DNA of 64,000 bases from Cololabis saira (Eukaryota; Chordata; Actinopteri; Beloniformes; Belonidae). Position numbers and translations under genes: made by a program. The notes under the pieces are model-generated. The model saw nothing but the letters and a program-made list of their open reading frames with translations, did not search any database and had not been told where the DNA came from. Every line of letters begins with the position of its first letter. Position 1 is the stretch's first letter. The stretch spans positions 592,501 to 656,500 of the forward strand of contig NC_084590.1 of NCBI RefSeq assembly GCF_033807715.1, in the 5' to 3' direction. Shown here piece after piece: positions 21,526-34,695 of this stretch.

Positions 21526-22221
21526 TGGCAATTTAGGATGTATTAAATAATTAAATATATAATATGTAATAAATAAGTAATACAACAACTCAGTGCAGCA
21601 ATTAAATAAAGAAACAAGTGCAAACACAAACACAATTTCAAATACTAAAATAGGTCAAGTAAAAGGTATTGCACACAAATAACAACTACTACCAATAATA
21701 ACTATATACAAAATACCCTGTAAAAACCTCAATTTAGCCCACAACATCTTACAATAACAATTTTAACAACAGCATTATAGCCATTGACTGGCTAACGCAT
21801 TTGTATCCCGCTCCCGTTTTCCCAACAATTATCTAGATTTTCAGCAGACAATCAGAAGTAAGTTTAACAATAAAACGTGAGGATTACTTACAGGCACATG
21901 ATTGTCAAGGTCAGGGGCGGAGCAGGGGTCTCAGCCTAGGGGGGCGAAGCATTCTAGATGGGCCCTTGTGGCCTAAACATCCCCGTTAAAACATAATCGC
22001 TAAAAATGCCACAGATCTAACACACAACCACAGCACACAGGCGACACGGTCAGAACCATCACATGAGGTTCTAGCACCAGGGATTTACCAGTCATTATGT
22101 CAAACATAATTATAAGCCTAATGCAGACTTTAAGATATAACTATCAAACTGGAGATAAAAATCAAATTACATCCAGTGATGTCTATGGAAGCCCATTTCC
22201 GCCAGTAAAAGAAAAAAATAA

Positions 22222-22645
22222 GATGAAATCTTAGCCTTAAAAATAAAAATATCCCGACGATAAGTCAGAATTATGAGATAGAAAGTCGAAATTATGAGGT
22301 AGAAAGTAATAATTATGAATTAAAAAGTTGAAATTATGAAATTAAAATGAAAAATAAAAATATCCCCATGGTAAGTCATAATTATGACATAAAAAGTCAT
22401 AATTTCACTTTTTATCTCATAATTATGACTTTCTATCTCATAATTTCGACTATCTCATAATTTCAACTTTCTATCTCATACTTTCGACTTTCTATCTCAT
22501 AATTTCGACTTTATATCTCATAATTTCGACTTTATATCTCATAATTATGACTTTATATCTCATCATTTCGACTTTCCATCTCATAATTATGACTTATCGT
22601 GGGGATATTTTTATTTTTAAGGCTAAGTTTTCATCTTAGCCATAG
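22222..22645. repeat. Nested palindrome with 21-bp tandem array, copy 2
   Basis: Same structure as 601-1072 but with roughly four fewer tandem units and one unit shortened (TTTCGACTATCTCATAATTT). The flanks are identical in the two copies, so the difference is array length. Confidence 0.75.
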
Positions 22646-23271
22646 ATGTCGGATTCTCCGAGTAGCACAATTCAGACACACGTGTTCAACCTGCACGACA
22701 ACAGTTTACAATGTGCGACGACATGCATTTAACACAATGAGTGACAGCAACAAACAATATAGGAAAGGCCATGACAATGTTATCAGAAATAATTAATATT
22801 ATGACAGCTCACCAATGATGGTTTCATCCAGCGGTGGGCAGAAAACCACATCAAAAAATGATGTTTCTATCCATATCAAAACATATTTCCTGCTTTAAGG
22901 CTCGTTCTGATGCAACAACTGGCTAAAGGCTGATTTATGGTTCTGCGTTACAGCAACGCAGAACTACGCCGTAGTGTGTGGGGGAGGGGGCGCCGCACGC
23001 GAGTGAGTTGAGGTTAGGGACCGCAGCAAAATTAATTGTGGCTGCCAGAGAGGAAGAAGGATGCAGCCAGGCAGAAATTAAAATTAGAAAAACGATTTCA
23101 TTATTATTTAAAGACTTATGGCTATATATGTACTGTTGTTTTTTAGTGTATTCATTTATAATTTTTCAAAAGTTTATTAAAAAAAAAAAAAACAGCTGCC
23201 TGCATGGCGCCCCCTGGCATGCTGGCGCCCCTAGCATTTGCCTAACCTGCCCTATGGGCGGCACGGCCCTG

Positions 23272-23625
23272 CTGCGTATCATCAGCATAGCAATGAAAGT
23301 GTATGCCGTGATTCTGGATTATACTTCCCAACGGCTGCATGTATAAACTAAACAAGATTGGCCCTAGCACTGAACCCTGCGGAACACCATAACAGACCCT
23401 TGAGTGTTCTGAAGAAACCTCATGTACATGAACAAACTGGAACCTGTCAGATAGATATGATTTAAACCAACGTAGAGCTGTCCCTTTAATCCCAACAACG
23501 TGCTCTAACCTGTGCAGTAAAATGCCATGATCAACAGTGTCAAAAGCAGCACTGAGGTCCAGTAGAACCAATATGGACACTAATCCCTTATCTGAGGCCA
23601 TAAGAAGGTCATTCGTGAATATATC
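23272..23625 (-). pseudogene. L2 reverse transcriptase, upstream piece
   Basis: Encodes the RT palm: LDLSAAFDTVDHGILLHRLE (the LDLSAAFDTVDH block), VPQGSVLGPILFSLYM, and the catalytic YADDTQ box, after which the hAT element begins. The frame is open from about 23601 to the insertion point. The ORF starts abruptly at NDLLMASDKGL because the LINE is 5'-truncated. The catalytic Asp pair is intact, but the protein is incomplete and cannot be functional. Confidence 0.85.
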
Positions 23626-24039
23626 TAGTTTACATATGAATTATGTATTAATTGTCTCCAGATTTAGTAATTGTGAATGTTAAATATAATATTCAGATAA
23701 AGAAATATTATTTTGAATGCAAGTTCATTTTGAAACCATGCATTGTGCAAACTTAATGAAGTTGATATTGACCTACTTTTAATAAAACACGCCATAATGA
23801 CAAAGCACCACTTTCCACCAAGATTTCCTTATTTGAATATTATATTAAGCATTGAGCACAACCATTTTAGTCCATAGTAGCCAGTTATAAAAATATTATA
23901 CATTTTTTTTTTTTTTTTCAACAAACACCCCCTTTTTTGAAATATGACCAGGGGCCACATAAAAGCTCCTGGCGGGCCGCATGTGGCCCGCGGGCCGCCA
24001 ATTGAATATGCCTTAGAGCATTAACGCAGGAGCTTTCGT

Positions 24040-24336
24040 ATGGAGTTGGCAAGTTCTCCCAGTGCTTGCATAGGCTTTCTCCAAGTACTCCAGATTCCTC
24101 CCACTGTCCCGAAACATGTATCAGGTTAATCAGTGATTCTAAACTGCCCGTGTTTCCCTGCGCTGGACTGAGACTTGTCCAGTGTGGACTGCTGTCTTTA
24201 GCTGGAAGTGAGCTGGACCGGCTGCAGGAGTTCCCCTTTATCCTAAAAAGGAATGTGTAGGCATGGATACTTATATAATGAATGGATGAATGGATGGATG
24301 GATGGATGGATGGATGGATGGATGGATGGATGGATA
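24040..24336 (+). mobile_element. SINE 3' region with (GGAT)n tail
   Basis: The phrases GAGTTGGCAAGTTCTCCCAG, CTCCAGATTCCTCCCACTGT, AGGTTAATCAGTGATTCTAA and ACTTGTCCAGTGTGGAC correspond to the conserved body of a widespread fish SINE group whose 3' end is a (GGAT)n tail, here 24283-24335. The tRNA-like head is absent (5'-truncated). Confidence 0.6.
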
Positions 24337-27300
24337 TAAATTCCAAACAATTCCACATAAAAAAGTACTCATAATCCCAATTTATTAAAAAAAAAAACAA
24401 AACAAAAAAAAAATACAACAAAGTATTTGTGGCCTTCTTTCCCCATGTGTTATATACCCTTAAATGCCATATTTTTCTGCACCCCCTTGAAGCTAAAAAT
24501 CAACACTTTAACCACATTTTATTTAAAACCCGGCCATTTTCCAAATACTTCTAGACCTAACTGTGATTAAGAAAAACATGTGCACGTCTCTTGAATGTCA
24601 TTCTGCTTATAGGGAAGCCCATGGCTTAACTTCCCCTCTGATATTGTGTGCATGTAATTTTGTTCTGTAAGTAAGTGATTTTGGAAAATAAATAAATAAA
24701 AATATTCTAAATATATTGAAAACTCCAATACATTAAATAAATTGGTTTTCATGGGTTTGACTTTATTTACTAGTATATTAACACATTACATGCTACAGAA
24801 AATAAAAAGGTAATTTCAGTCATCTTAAAAGGATAGTGTTGATAAAATGGCACATTTTGATATTACACAATTTCCACAGGCATTTTGCCACTTGTTCCAT
24901 TGTATAAAAGAAAATGAATGACCACATGCAGAAGTTTAAAAAAAACAAAAAAAAACAAAACCTATGGATGTTCATTGGCAACACAGTTTAAGCAGCTGTG
25001 AGTGACAGAGAAGCTGGGTTTGATTGGAAATACTCAAATCAAAGTGGACTGGTAAAAGCTGGCAGAAAATATGTTAATTTATCCAAACCACTGCCCCCCT
25101 CTCGAAACAAAACAAAACTAAACGGCTTGGCTTTATAACCAAATCTAAATGTAATCAGGTCAGAGCATTTCAGGGAGAGAGACTTCTTGTGGGCACAAAT
25201 GAAAATTGTCAGCCTACAACAATAGAGCATACAGTGTTTGATGCAATGATAACAATGCAAATAATAAAAAAAGGACAAAAAAAAGGAAAACACTTTTTTT
25301 CTAACACTCATCACCAGTGGAACAATATGTCACTTTTAGGAAGTCCTGGATGTGTTTGCAGAGCTACTTAAGGTGACTACAGATACATGACAGGAAGCCT
25401 CACAGGTTGATTCAGTGTTCACTCTGGTAAAAGTATAAGTTACAAAACTAGCCTGTGATAAGTGTCAGGTGTCCAAAAACTAAAATGCAACCCCCAATTT
25501 AAGGTTTCTTACTTGTTAATGGAGAAGGCTTTAAATAAAAGACCTATACGTGAATAAATGCAAAAGGTTCTAATCACTGAGGTGACAAGATTATAACATA
25601 CTTAAAAAAGGGTAAAAGAGATCTCTCTTTCCTTTGACACATATCTGAACAAACAGCCATGTGCTTTGCTAAGGTTTATTCAGTGACCTACCGTAAATGG
25701 AGAGCATTCATACATGGAGACTATTCTAACTAGCATGGACTGCCTACATTCATTCTGCTCAATCATTTACACCAGAGGAGAAATTAAGAATATGTGGCCG
25801 TGTGAGAGCTGGGTGTATTTAGATCTAAGCGTCAGTTCATTCTACACAACCAAACCATCATTCACTCCCAACATTCAGATATTAAAAAAAAGAGCAACCC
25901 CTGTAATAAAGATGAATATAAAGAAAAAAAAACATAACATCTAGCAAGAAAAGATAACCACATAGTACATCATTTAATAACAATGTCCTATTTATATTAC
26001 AAAAGACTACTTTGTTGGAGGTGATGTTTGGAAGAAGAAGGTGTGAGGATGTAGTGCTGTCTGTTGCTCGCTTCAATTCAATGCAATTCTATTTATATAG
26101 TGTCTATTATAAGACAAGTTGTCTCTAGGATCTTTCCAGAGACCCAGAACATAAACCCCCAATCAATTATTACATAAACCATGGCAGGTAAAAACCCCCA
26201 GAGGGAGAAAAACCTTAAGCCAAACAGTGGCAAGAAAAACTCCCCTTTAGGAGGAATCCAGGACCTGGACCTGGACCATAAGGGGGACCCTCCTGCTGAA
26301 GGCCAGCTGGGCAGAGCAGGAAAAGAGAGAACAGACAGAGAGAATGAAGAATGCTCTTGCAGTTTCCATAAACACCTACTCAACTGTTGCTTTCAGCCAC
26401 TGGGCTTGAAAGTAGAGTGGATCAGTCTTTGGTTTCCTCCTTGACAAGAACTGTGCACCCCCAGCTGACTGAATACTTTCATCTTTACAAAACATTGGAA
26501 TCTTGAGCAAAATCATCATCTTCCTTTGAAAATGCTGTGAATTATTTGATACCTCCTGACTTGGCTTTTTAGAATCTTGTTCACCTAAAGCAATGCTGAA
26601 TTCATGTCCAGAAAGATACATGATTTTCCAACAGCAAACACAATATGGCTGCAATTTGGTATTCAGAAAAAGTCAGAAAACACTTGATTTTATTTTCTGA
26701 TTTAAGTAATTAAAACCCCATAATATTATCATTGTCCCATGACTTTCATATGTTCTATGATGATATCTCCATCAATAAGGTACTAGTTTACACAATGGAA
26801 AAGTTAATGTTTAAAAATAATGCTGTTTGACTGAGGCTGACAGATTTCGTTATATGCATGCACTGTTACCATGTCATCAATAAGCAAATTGTGAAATTAA
26901 AAAGTAAAAAACATAGCTGAACATTTTGGGAAAACATCTGTATTTTCTTGGCAGATGAGAATATCCAGCTGTGATGTTTGTATGAATTCACATCCAGCAT
27001 GCAGCTACCAACACTGGAAAATGGTATCACCTTGATTTTTGTTTTTCCAACCAAGAAACATTTACATTTAGCCGCTGACTATTTTTTAATGCAAACATAA
27101 ATACCGATCTTCGCATCCAACTGATTACAGGACAGGAAATAAGCCTTTTAAAAATGTTGAGCTCCTCTTTCAAACACCAGCATTTGTAAATTTTAAAAAC
27201 AAAAAACGAACAATGGTGGCACCTTATAAGCTTTAAAGAATCACAAACTGTTCCCATTTTACATGAATACAGCATAAGTTACCATACAATGCTGTTGCCA

Positions 27301-27685
27301 TGGTGACAGATGACAAAGAAAAGGATGACGAGGAAGAAAGGAGGAGGAAAAAAGTTGTCACCAATTGGCACCAATACAAGAGGAAGGAGTGAGAGTAGGG
27401 AAGGGTCTCCCTAAGAGAACGTGTTTTACTGCGTCACCGCAGGAACAACACAGAGATCTGAAGCTGCTCACAGAGTTAATGTCCCTGTAGGGGTGGAGGG
27501 GGGGATTATTTAGGAATCTCACTGGTCCAATAAGGCTCTGTTTTGCTTTCATTGATTTTCTGAAGTACTAGGTGCAGGTGAAAGCTGGAGAGATGCTGAG
27601 TGAGGGGTGGAGCGGGTGTGAGTGGCACAGGGAGGGAGGAGAATGGTCTGATACTAGTGTCCAAGTAGCAGCCCAGCGGCCACTC
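24337..27685 (-). other. crk: Probable crk 3' UTR and downstream region
   Basis: About 3.3 kb below the crk stop codon (27686-27688) is mostly unique and has few stops of other features, apart from an L2 tail at 26075-26275. Candidate AATAAA signals on the minus strand lie at 25680-25675, 24767-24762 and 24386-24381. CRK messages in vertebrates are known for long 3' UTRs, which fits. Where transcription really ends cannot be read from the sequence. No other gene was seen here. Confidence 0.4.
26075..26275 (-). mobile_element. L2 LINE 3' tail
   Basis: Contains ATTCAATGCAATTCTATTTA, GTCTCTAGGATCTTTCCAGA, GGCAGGTAAAAACCCCCAG and ACTCCCCTTTAGGAGG, the L2 3' UTR seen at 19896-20110. Only the tail was inserted. 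It lies within the presumed crk 3' UTR/downstream region. Confidence 0.75.
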
Positions 27686-29005
<1,320 letters not shown>

Positions 29006-29757
29006 TTAGGAGCTGTTAGGAGCGGAGGAGGTGGAGGTCGTGCAGACCTCTAAATATCTTGGGCTGTGGACTGGACAAGCAACACGAGGAAGCTGTACAA
29101 GGCGGCCCGGAGCAGGATGTACTTCCTGAGTACTTCTATCCGTCTGTGGTGGCCGGCGTCCTGCCCGGAGTCCTGCCCTACGCCCTTGTGTGCTGGGGAG
29201 GGAGCACTGCAAGGGCAGACCTCTCCAGGTTGGAGAAGCTGATCTGGTTGGGACGAAGCTGGACCCTCTGGAGACGGTGGCAGGGAGGAGAACTGTGCAC
29301 AATCTCCTGGCTATCCTGGACAACGCCAGCCCTCTGCACATCAGCAGCCGGAGGAGCCGGTTCAGTGAGAGGCTTCTCCAAAGTGCAGGACCAACAGACT
29401 GAGGAACTCCTTCGTCCCCCGTGCCATCAAACTGTTCAAGTCCTCGCTGGGGAGGAGGAGGGCAAAGGAGAACTGAAGACCAGAGGGACTGTGGGGGGTC
29501 AGTCAGTGAGTCTGACCAAAAACACACCGGACAGTGCAATATCTTTGTGCAATATTACATAACACACTTTTTTCTTTTTTATCCATATTTTATTTCTGGC
29601 ACTGCACTTTTTTTTTTTTTTAATTTCTATTTTTGTTTTTATCTTTTATCTTTATATGGGTGTTTGGTTTTTGGGGTGTTTTATTTGTATATGACAGTGC
29701 TTAGTGTGTGAGATGGAAACCTCCCAAAAGGGATCAATAAAGTCATCTGAATCTGAT
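29006..29757 (+). pseudogene. 3' part of a Rex1/CR1-like LINE
   Basis: Degenerate C-terminal ORF2 on the plus strand. YKAARSRMYFL, then in shifted frames ALVCWGGSTARADLSRLEKL, RTVHNLLAILDNASPLHIS, and RLRNSFVPRAIKLFKSSLG followed by a stop. Several frame changes separate these pieces (for example near 29130 and 29260). The 3' end reads GGGATCAATAAAGTCATCTG, a LINE terminus. Upstream RT and endonuclease are absent. It lies in crk intron 2, in antisense to crk. Confidence 0.7.
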
Positions 29758-30494
29758 TACAAGTGTTATTTTGCAATACATGTTTTTAAGCCCCTGTGTA
29801 CCCTTTTTGTGTTCTACCTGCACCTAATGATGGCAAACAACATAAAAATATATAAAGCAGGATTAAATTTTTTCTGGCTCACTGACCTTTTGCCTCTGAC
29901 TCTTTTTGATTCCTGACAGCAATTGTAACAACAGAAAAGGAGTCGGACAGGAATGGAACAATAGAGCGGAGCACGCTTTGATGAAGTACAAAATGATGTG
30001 AAAATGCATTGGTTATCTGCAACCACACTGGTCAAATCTTTGGAAAAAAAAACAGCAAGCAGATCTAAAGAAAAGCCAAAAATAAAAAATGAAGAAAGCC
30101 AAAACAGGTGGCCTTATGGACCACTATGTAAGAGAGACAGGCAACTTGGTAAGTCAATATACTGTACATTTACTTGTTCAATATTTAAACAAAGCATTAG
30201 CTCTTAGCAACTTTTACCATAGTCATATGAATTCCAAACATAAATAAGAACAGTTCAAAATGTTTCCTAGTTGATTATTGAGTCAGTAATTAAATGAGTG
30301 TTTAACATGACATGTTTAGAAGGGTTTTATGTTTATGTAAGCAAAGTTCAACATCACTGGTGCCAGAAGTTTCAATCATAGAAGTAGCAGCTTTTTTTGC
30401 TAAATTCAATTAAAAAATACTTTATTAATCCCTAAAAGGAAATGAATGTTTGCAGAAGTCATTAAAGTCTCTTCAAAGAGACATTGTAGGTTAT
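29758..30494. other. crk intron 2; no gene seen
   Basis: Unassigned intron sequence between a LINE end and an L2 tail. Confidence 0.35.
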
Positions 30495-30622
30495 CCAATT
30501 CAATTTTATTCATGTAGCTTGTATTGTAGCTCTTACACTACAAGTTGTCTCTAGGATCTTTCCAGAGACCCAGAGCACGACCGCCCAGGAATGTTAAACA
30601 ATGACAGGTAAAAACTCCTGTA
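30495..30622 (-). mobile_element. L2 LINE 3' tail (short)
   Basis: ATTCAATTTTATTCATGTAG, GTCTCTAGGATCTTTCCAGA and GACAGGTAAAAACTCC match the end of the L2 3' UTR. It is truncated after about 125 bp. Confidence 0.65.
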
Positions 30623-31206
30623 GTGGTCTATTTTGCAGCGGATCTGAAGAAACCTCTGACTGAAGACACTCCATTGTTGTGTCCCTGTGTTGTGAGGAGG
30701 AAGCAGTCTGAAATAGGCCCATGTTGAAAAAAAAAAATCGATTTTCCGATTCCAAATCGATTCTCTTTTTTTTTTTTTTTTTTTCTTCACCTTGTCTGCA
30801 CACATATTAATGATTGATACCATGACGGTAGAAACCAAAGGCATATATATGTGTTTTATTACTATATTTAATATATATACACATATGCATACACATACAT
30901 AAATATACACATACAAACCCAGTGATTTTTTTTGGGGGGGGGGGGGGGGGACGACATCCACTGCCAATCCAGGAAGCAGGGACACACGGAGACACGTCAA
31001 GCACTGGAAATCTGCAACAAAAAAACCACAAACAAAACACGAAACCGGCACGGAGCCGACCAAAGCACGAACAGCAATCGACCCAAATCTTGAGATCTGA
31101 TCGCAGTCTGAGCTAAGCTAAACCCCAAAAACGACAGAGCAAGCATGCAGGTGAACAAGCCAGTGTGTATGTCTGTGCGTGTATGCGTGTATGTATATGA
31201 TCATGC

Positions 31207-31245
<39 letters not shown>

Positions 31246-31250
31246 CGTAC
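31207..31250. repeat. (GT)n microsatellite
   Basis: GT run within the retroposed element, at the place where the second copy has its (CA)n when read on the same element strand. Confidence 0.9.
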
Positions 31251-31485
31251 ATGTCTTTGTGGCTATGTGTGTGTGTGTATGTATATGTTTGTGTTGCGCC
31301 CCGCCTCGGAGGCAGCGGGGGGGACCGGAGACAGGCCCGGAGAGAGGGAACCCCCCAAAAGGGCAATACCCGCGCAGGCCCGACAACGGAGGGCCCCAGG
31401 GCATCCCAGGGCATCCCAGGGCATCCCATTCATTCATCCATTCACCTATCCGATACCTATACTAATAATAAGATATACTATACAC

Positions 31486-31527
<42 letters not shown>
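31486..31527. repeat. (AAT)n microsatellite
   Basis: About 14 AAT units inside the retroposed element. The second copy lacks this tract. Confidence 0.95.
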
Positions 31528-32630
31528 CTTTGTATAATATAATATTGATAAATTATTAAGTTTTGTTGTCCTGCCAATGGAGGCTCAAATCCTCCATGGC
31601 AGGACCCTTCCACACCGCATTCTCACCCACACAGACACACAGTCACGCACCGTTTCCCCCTCCCCGGGGGGGGTCCAGCACCGCCAGAGGGAACGCGGGT
31701 GATGTGGGACCCCCTCCCGCCCCTGGTGTTGAGTGCATGTGATTAATGCCATAAAAACAGGGAGGGGGAGGGCCAAGTATCGATTTGACACCGACCCCCC
31801 CCCCCCCCCCGAACTACGTGTCCTTGTCAAATGTATTTATTAAGTGTTGAATGTGCAGTGTCTACATTGCTGTTAAATACGTGAGGCGGGGAGTGCCGGG
31901 CCACGCGGGACAATGCCCCCCACGACCCGGACCCCCCGCCCCATCGCCTATGTGCGTATGAATCGTGTAGGGGGGGAAGGAGGGGGAGCAGAGGCCGAAG
32001 CCAGGAAGCAGGACCAGCAGAGCCGGCCCTGGTAAGACACCCACGCTCCCCCACCGGCCATCCAGTAGACGGGGGCCGGCCCTCCGAGCTGGGCCAGGGC
32101 CCCACCGTACCTCCACGGGCGCCCCCGGAGCCCCCAGAGGGAAAGGGGAAAAGGTCCAACATCCCCCCATTCATACTGACAACATAAGACATAGACACCT
32201 GGGAATGGTGCCACCCCGCCGACGCGCCCGCCCGTGCACCCCCCGGCCAGGGGAGGCCCGCTCCAAATCGATTCTCATATTAATTCCTAAAAATTGATTC
32301 GTATGTCTAAAGATTGTTTTTTTCATCATTACATTTTCGCCCTGTGAACTATAATCCCAGTAGTCATGTAATTGAATTCACACATGCGCTGGGTGTGAGA
32401 TTATCAAATAATGAAGATGGCGTCGAAGAGTAGCGGTAGCGTTAACAAAGTGCCGGTTTTGAAAACTCCTGAAAGGACTAAATTAACTTTTCTTTTGAGA
32501 GAACGCAGAGCCTACGGCCGGAGCTTGCACCATTTTTTCGTAGCGGTGTATCGCGTCATTCAGGCAGCCAATCAGCACAGAGCCTCATTATCATAGCCCC
32601 GTCCACTCAGAATCCCGCATAGATAATGAG

Positions 32631-33204
32631 GTTAGAGAATGGGAAGATAAAGACATGGCTCAGAGGCTGAATTTCTAATTTATATAGAAAAAACAATCAA
32701 AAGCTTGTTTTTAAGACATTCAAGGCCTGTTTAAAATAGACATTAAATGCCATAATAGGTCCCCTTTAATCTTTCCCTCAGGTTGATCTCTGACAGGCAA
32801 GAAACTTATGCATTTTGATTACATTTGGCAAAGTGGGCCCATGCAAAACCTAGAAACATAAGAACTCTGCCCCCCGTTAATGATCTTTTTTAAAAAGATT
32901 TTCAACATCGTCTTTTTTATCGATACCATAGATTTTTTTAAATAAGTATTCACTCTGGTATGGATGCTGTGTTGCTTTTTAGCAACTGTTATGATGAGTA
33001 ACCATACCAATTAATGAGTTGTTTACAAAAGAGCAGCCAAATTATACTCAGATTGAGACTCCAAATCCCCCACGAGTTGAAGATGAGACATCATGGATGT
33101 AAAACAAGAGTAAAGTGGAGAGAAAGGAAGAGGAAGTTGAAACCAGCATGTCCAACTGTAATAATGTCTCCACAGACCTGTGACAGCTTCACCTCTCTGT
33201 TGAA
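32631..33204. other. crk intron 2; MITE-like tail, otherwise nothing
   Basis: AGGCTGAATTTCTAATTTAT to CATAATAGGTCCCCTTTAAT (32670-32768) resembles the end of a common teleost MITE. No partner end was located and no gene was seen. Confidence 0.35.
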
Positions 33205-33300
33205 CCAGGTAAACGACTTCTTCGCTTGATTGCGGATGACACGACTGTTGTGGGTCTCATCAGTAATGGGGACAAAACAGACTAGGAGTAAGATTAGCCA
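33205..33300 (+). pseudogene. LINE reverse transcriptase scrap (ADDTTVVGLI box)
   Basis: The plus strand reads RLIADDTTVVGLISNGDKTD, the catalytic box of a Rex1/CR1-like reverse transcriptase, without neighbouring RT blocks. It precedes a segment (33361 onwards) that should lie N-terminal to it in the protein, so it comes from a different insertion or a rearrangement. Confidence 0.65.
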
Positions 33301-33360
33301 CCTTACCATTGGGTTCATACACTGCATTTAATTCTTGCCTATGCTCCCATCAGGAAAACT

Positions 33361-34695
33361 GTGCCAACCATCACAATAACCATCAAATCCCAGCCTGAGG
33401 ATGCCTCACAGCAGCTGCACGACTGTTTTTACAGGACAAACTGGGATGTCTTTGAACATCAGGACCTGGAGGTATTTACAGACAGTGTGGTGTGCTACAT
33501 AAAGAACTGTATAGACACTGTAGCTGTAGAAAAATGCTTCCGGGTCTTCCCCAACCAGAAGCCTTGGATGAATCGGGAGGTCCAGCTTCTGCTAAAGATC
33601 AGGAATACCGCCTTCAGGTCTGGGGACAGGACCATCTACAGCACAGCCCGATCTAACCTGAAAAGTTGTTGTTGCCGTCCCTGACCCACCAGTCTGGCCC
33701 TCGGCAGGAGGGTCCCCCCTGATGAGCCTGGTCCTGCTCAAGGTTTCTTCCCTCCTAAAGGGGAGTTTTTCCTTGCCACTGTTTGGCTTAAGGTTTTTCT
33801 CCCACTAGGGGAGTTTTTACCTGCCATTGTTTATGTAATAACTGCTCGGGGGTCATGTTCTGGGTATGGGTCTCTGTAAAGCGTCTAGAGACAACTCTGT
33901 TGTATTAGACGCTATATAAATAAAATTGAATTGAAATTGAATTGAAAAAGAGGCATCAGCGTGACCAAGTCTGACTACAGGGGAGGATAGAGGGCTATCT
34001 TGACAGTAATAACAGCCGCCAGGTGTGGCAGGGAATCCAGAATCTCACCAACTACAGGGCCAACCTTGCAGCAGCTGCAGAGGCGACGCCTCACTGGCAG
34101 AGGAACTGAACCTCTTCTTTGCCCGCTTCCAGGTGAAGCCAACAGAGGCAGCCACACTGCACGAGCGTCCCACAACACCGCAACCCTTGTCGTGGAGGAG
34201 CACGAGGTGAGGCGCACACTGCGGGCTGTCAACCCAAGGAAGGGTGCTGGACTCGATGGCGTCCCTGGACGTGTCCTTAGCTGGCTGGTGTCTTTACCAG
34301 TCCCATCAACCAGTCCCTGGCCCTGTCCACTGTCCCATCCCCCTACTCAAGAAACTTCACATCTCAAGCTGTAATGATTACTGGCCAGTGGCACTCACCC
34401 CAGTGGTGATGAAGTGTTTTGAAAAACTGGTCTGGGGGTCACATCACAGCGCTTCTCCCTACTGGCTTTGATCTCCACCAGTTTGCCTACAGAGCCACTA
34501 AATCCACAGAGGAAGCTGTAACCGCAGCCCTCCATGCTGCTCTGTCACACCTCGAGCAGCAGGGTCCAATGTGCGGATGCTATTTGTGGACTACAGCTTT
34601 TAATACCAACTTCCCTCACAGACTGGTTGACAAACTAGGGGACGTGAGTCTCCCTCACTCCACCTGCATGTGCATTAAGAGCTTCCTGACCAGTT
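33361..34695 (+). pseudogene. Rex1/CR1-like LINE ORF2, endonuclease-RT linker to mid RT, interrupted
   Basis: First piece 33361-33667: DASQQLHDCFYRTNWDVFEH, RVFPNQKPWMNREVQLLLKI, AFRSGDRTIYSTARSNLK, the linker between endonuclease and RT. After the L2 tail insertion it resumes at about 33946 (VTKSDYRGRIEGYLDS, VWQGIQNLTNYRA, AEELNLFFARFQVKP, VRRTLRAVNPRKGAGLDGVP), then FDLHQFAYRATKSTEEAVTA and FPHRLVDKLGDVSLPHSTCM. Several frameshifts occur (near 34085, 34190 and 34440). The catalytic YADD part and C-terminus are missing. A dead LINE inside crk intron 2. Confidence 0.8.
33668..33945 (+). mobile_element. L2 LINE 3' tail inserted in the LINE ORF
   Basis: Plus-oriented L2 3' UTR: CTCAAGGTTTCTTCCCTCCT, GGGGAGTTTTTCCTTGCCAC, ACCTGCCATTGTTTATGTAA, GCGTCTAGAGACAACTCTGT and a terminal TTGAA-type repeat. 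The LINE frame on either side (SNLK, then the VTKSDYRG segment) fits together without it. Confidence 0.8.

Larger units (their letters stand above)
30766..32261 (-). mobile_element. GC-rich retroposed element, 1.5 kb, with poly(A) and 15-bp target duplication
   Basis: The 15-bp direct repeat TCCAAATCGATTCTC stands at 30751-30765 and 32262-32276. The left boundary is a T-run (30766-30784), that is a poly(A) tail on the minus strand. This is the signature of LINE-mediated integration. Reading on the minus strand, the 5' half is GC-rich, followed by a CACATGCACTCAACACCAGG motif, a (CA)n tract with AAT and GT tracts, and TTGCAGATTTCCAGTGCTTG near the 3' end. No long ORF is present. A second copy lies at about 60395-61338 on the plus strand. 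I do not recognise the family. Confidence 0.75.
30725..32630. mobile_element. hAT-like element with AAATCGATTCTC ends, split by a retroposed insert
   Basis: Sequence TCGATTTTCCGATTCCAAAT at 30738 resumes after the insert as AAATCGATTCTCATATTAAT at 32265, continuing to ATTGATTCGTATGTCTAAAG and CATCATTACATTTTCGCC. This is a common teleost hAT-type sequence. Downstream an open stretch MASKSSGSVNKVPVLKTPER (32414 onwards) may be the start of its lost transposase exon. Exact ends were not found. Confidence 0.5.

Noticed and set aside
31118..32214. Several 80-120 codon frames in the GC-rich retroposed element
   Set aside because: Frames overlap on both strands, include microsatellite translations and are not kept in the second copy at 60.4-61.3 kb.
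32411..32596. Small gene starting MKMASKSSGSVNKVP with a good start context
   Set aside because: It lies within hAT-like repeat sequence and ends after 61 codons with no splice donor I can support. At best a lost first exon of a transposase.
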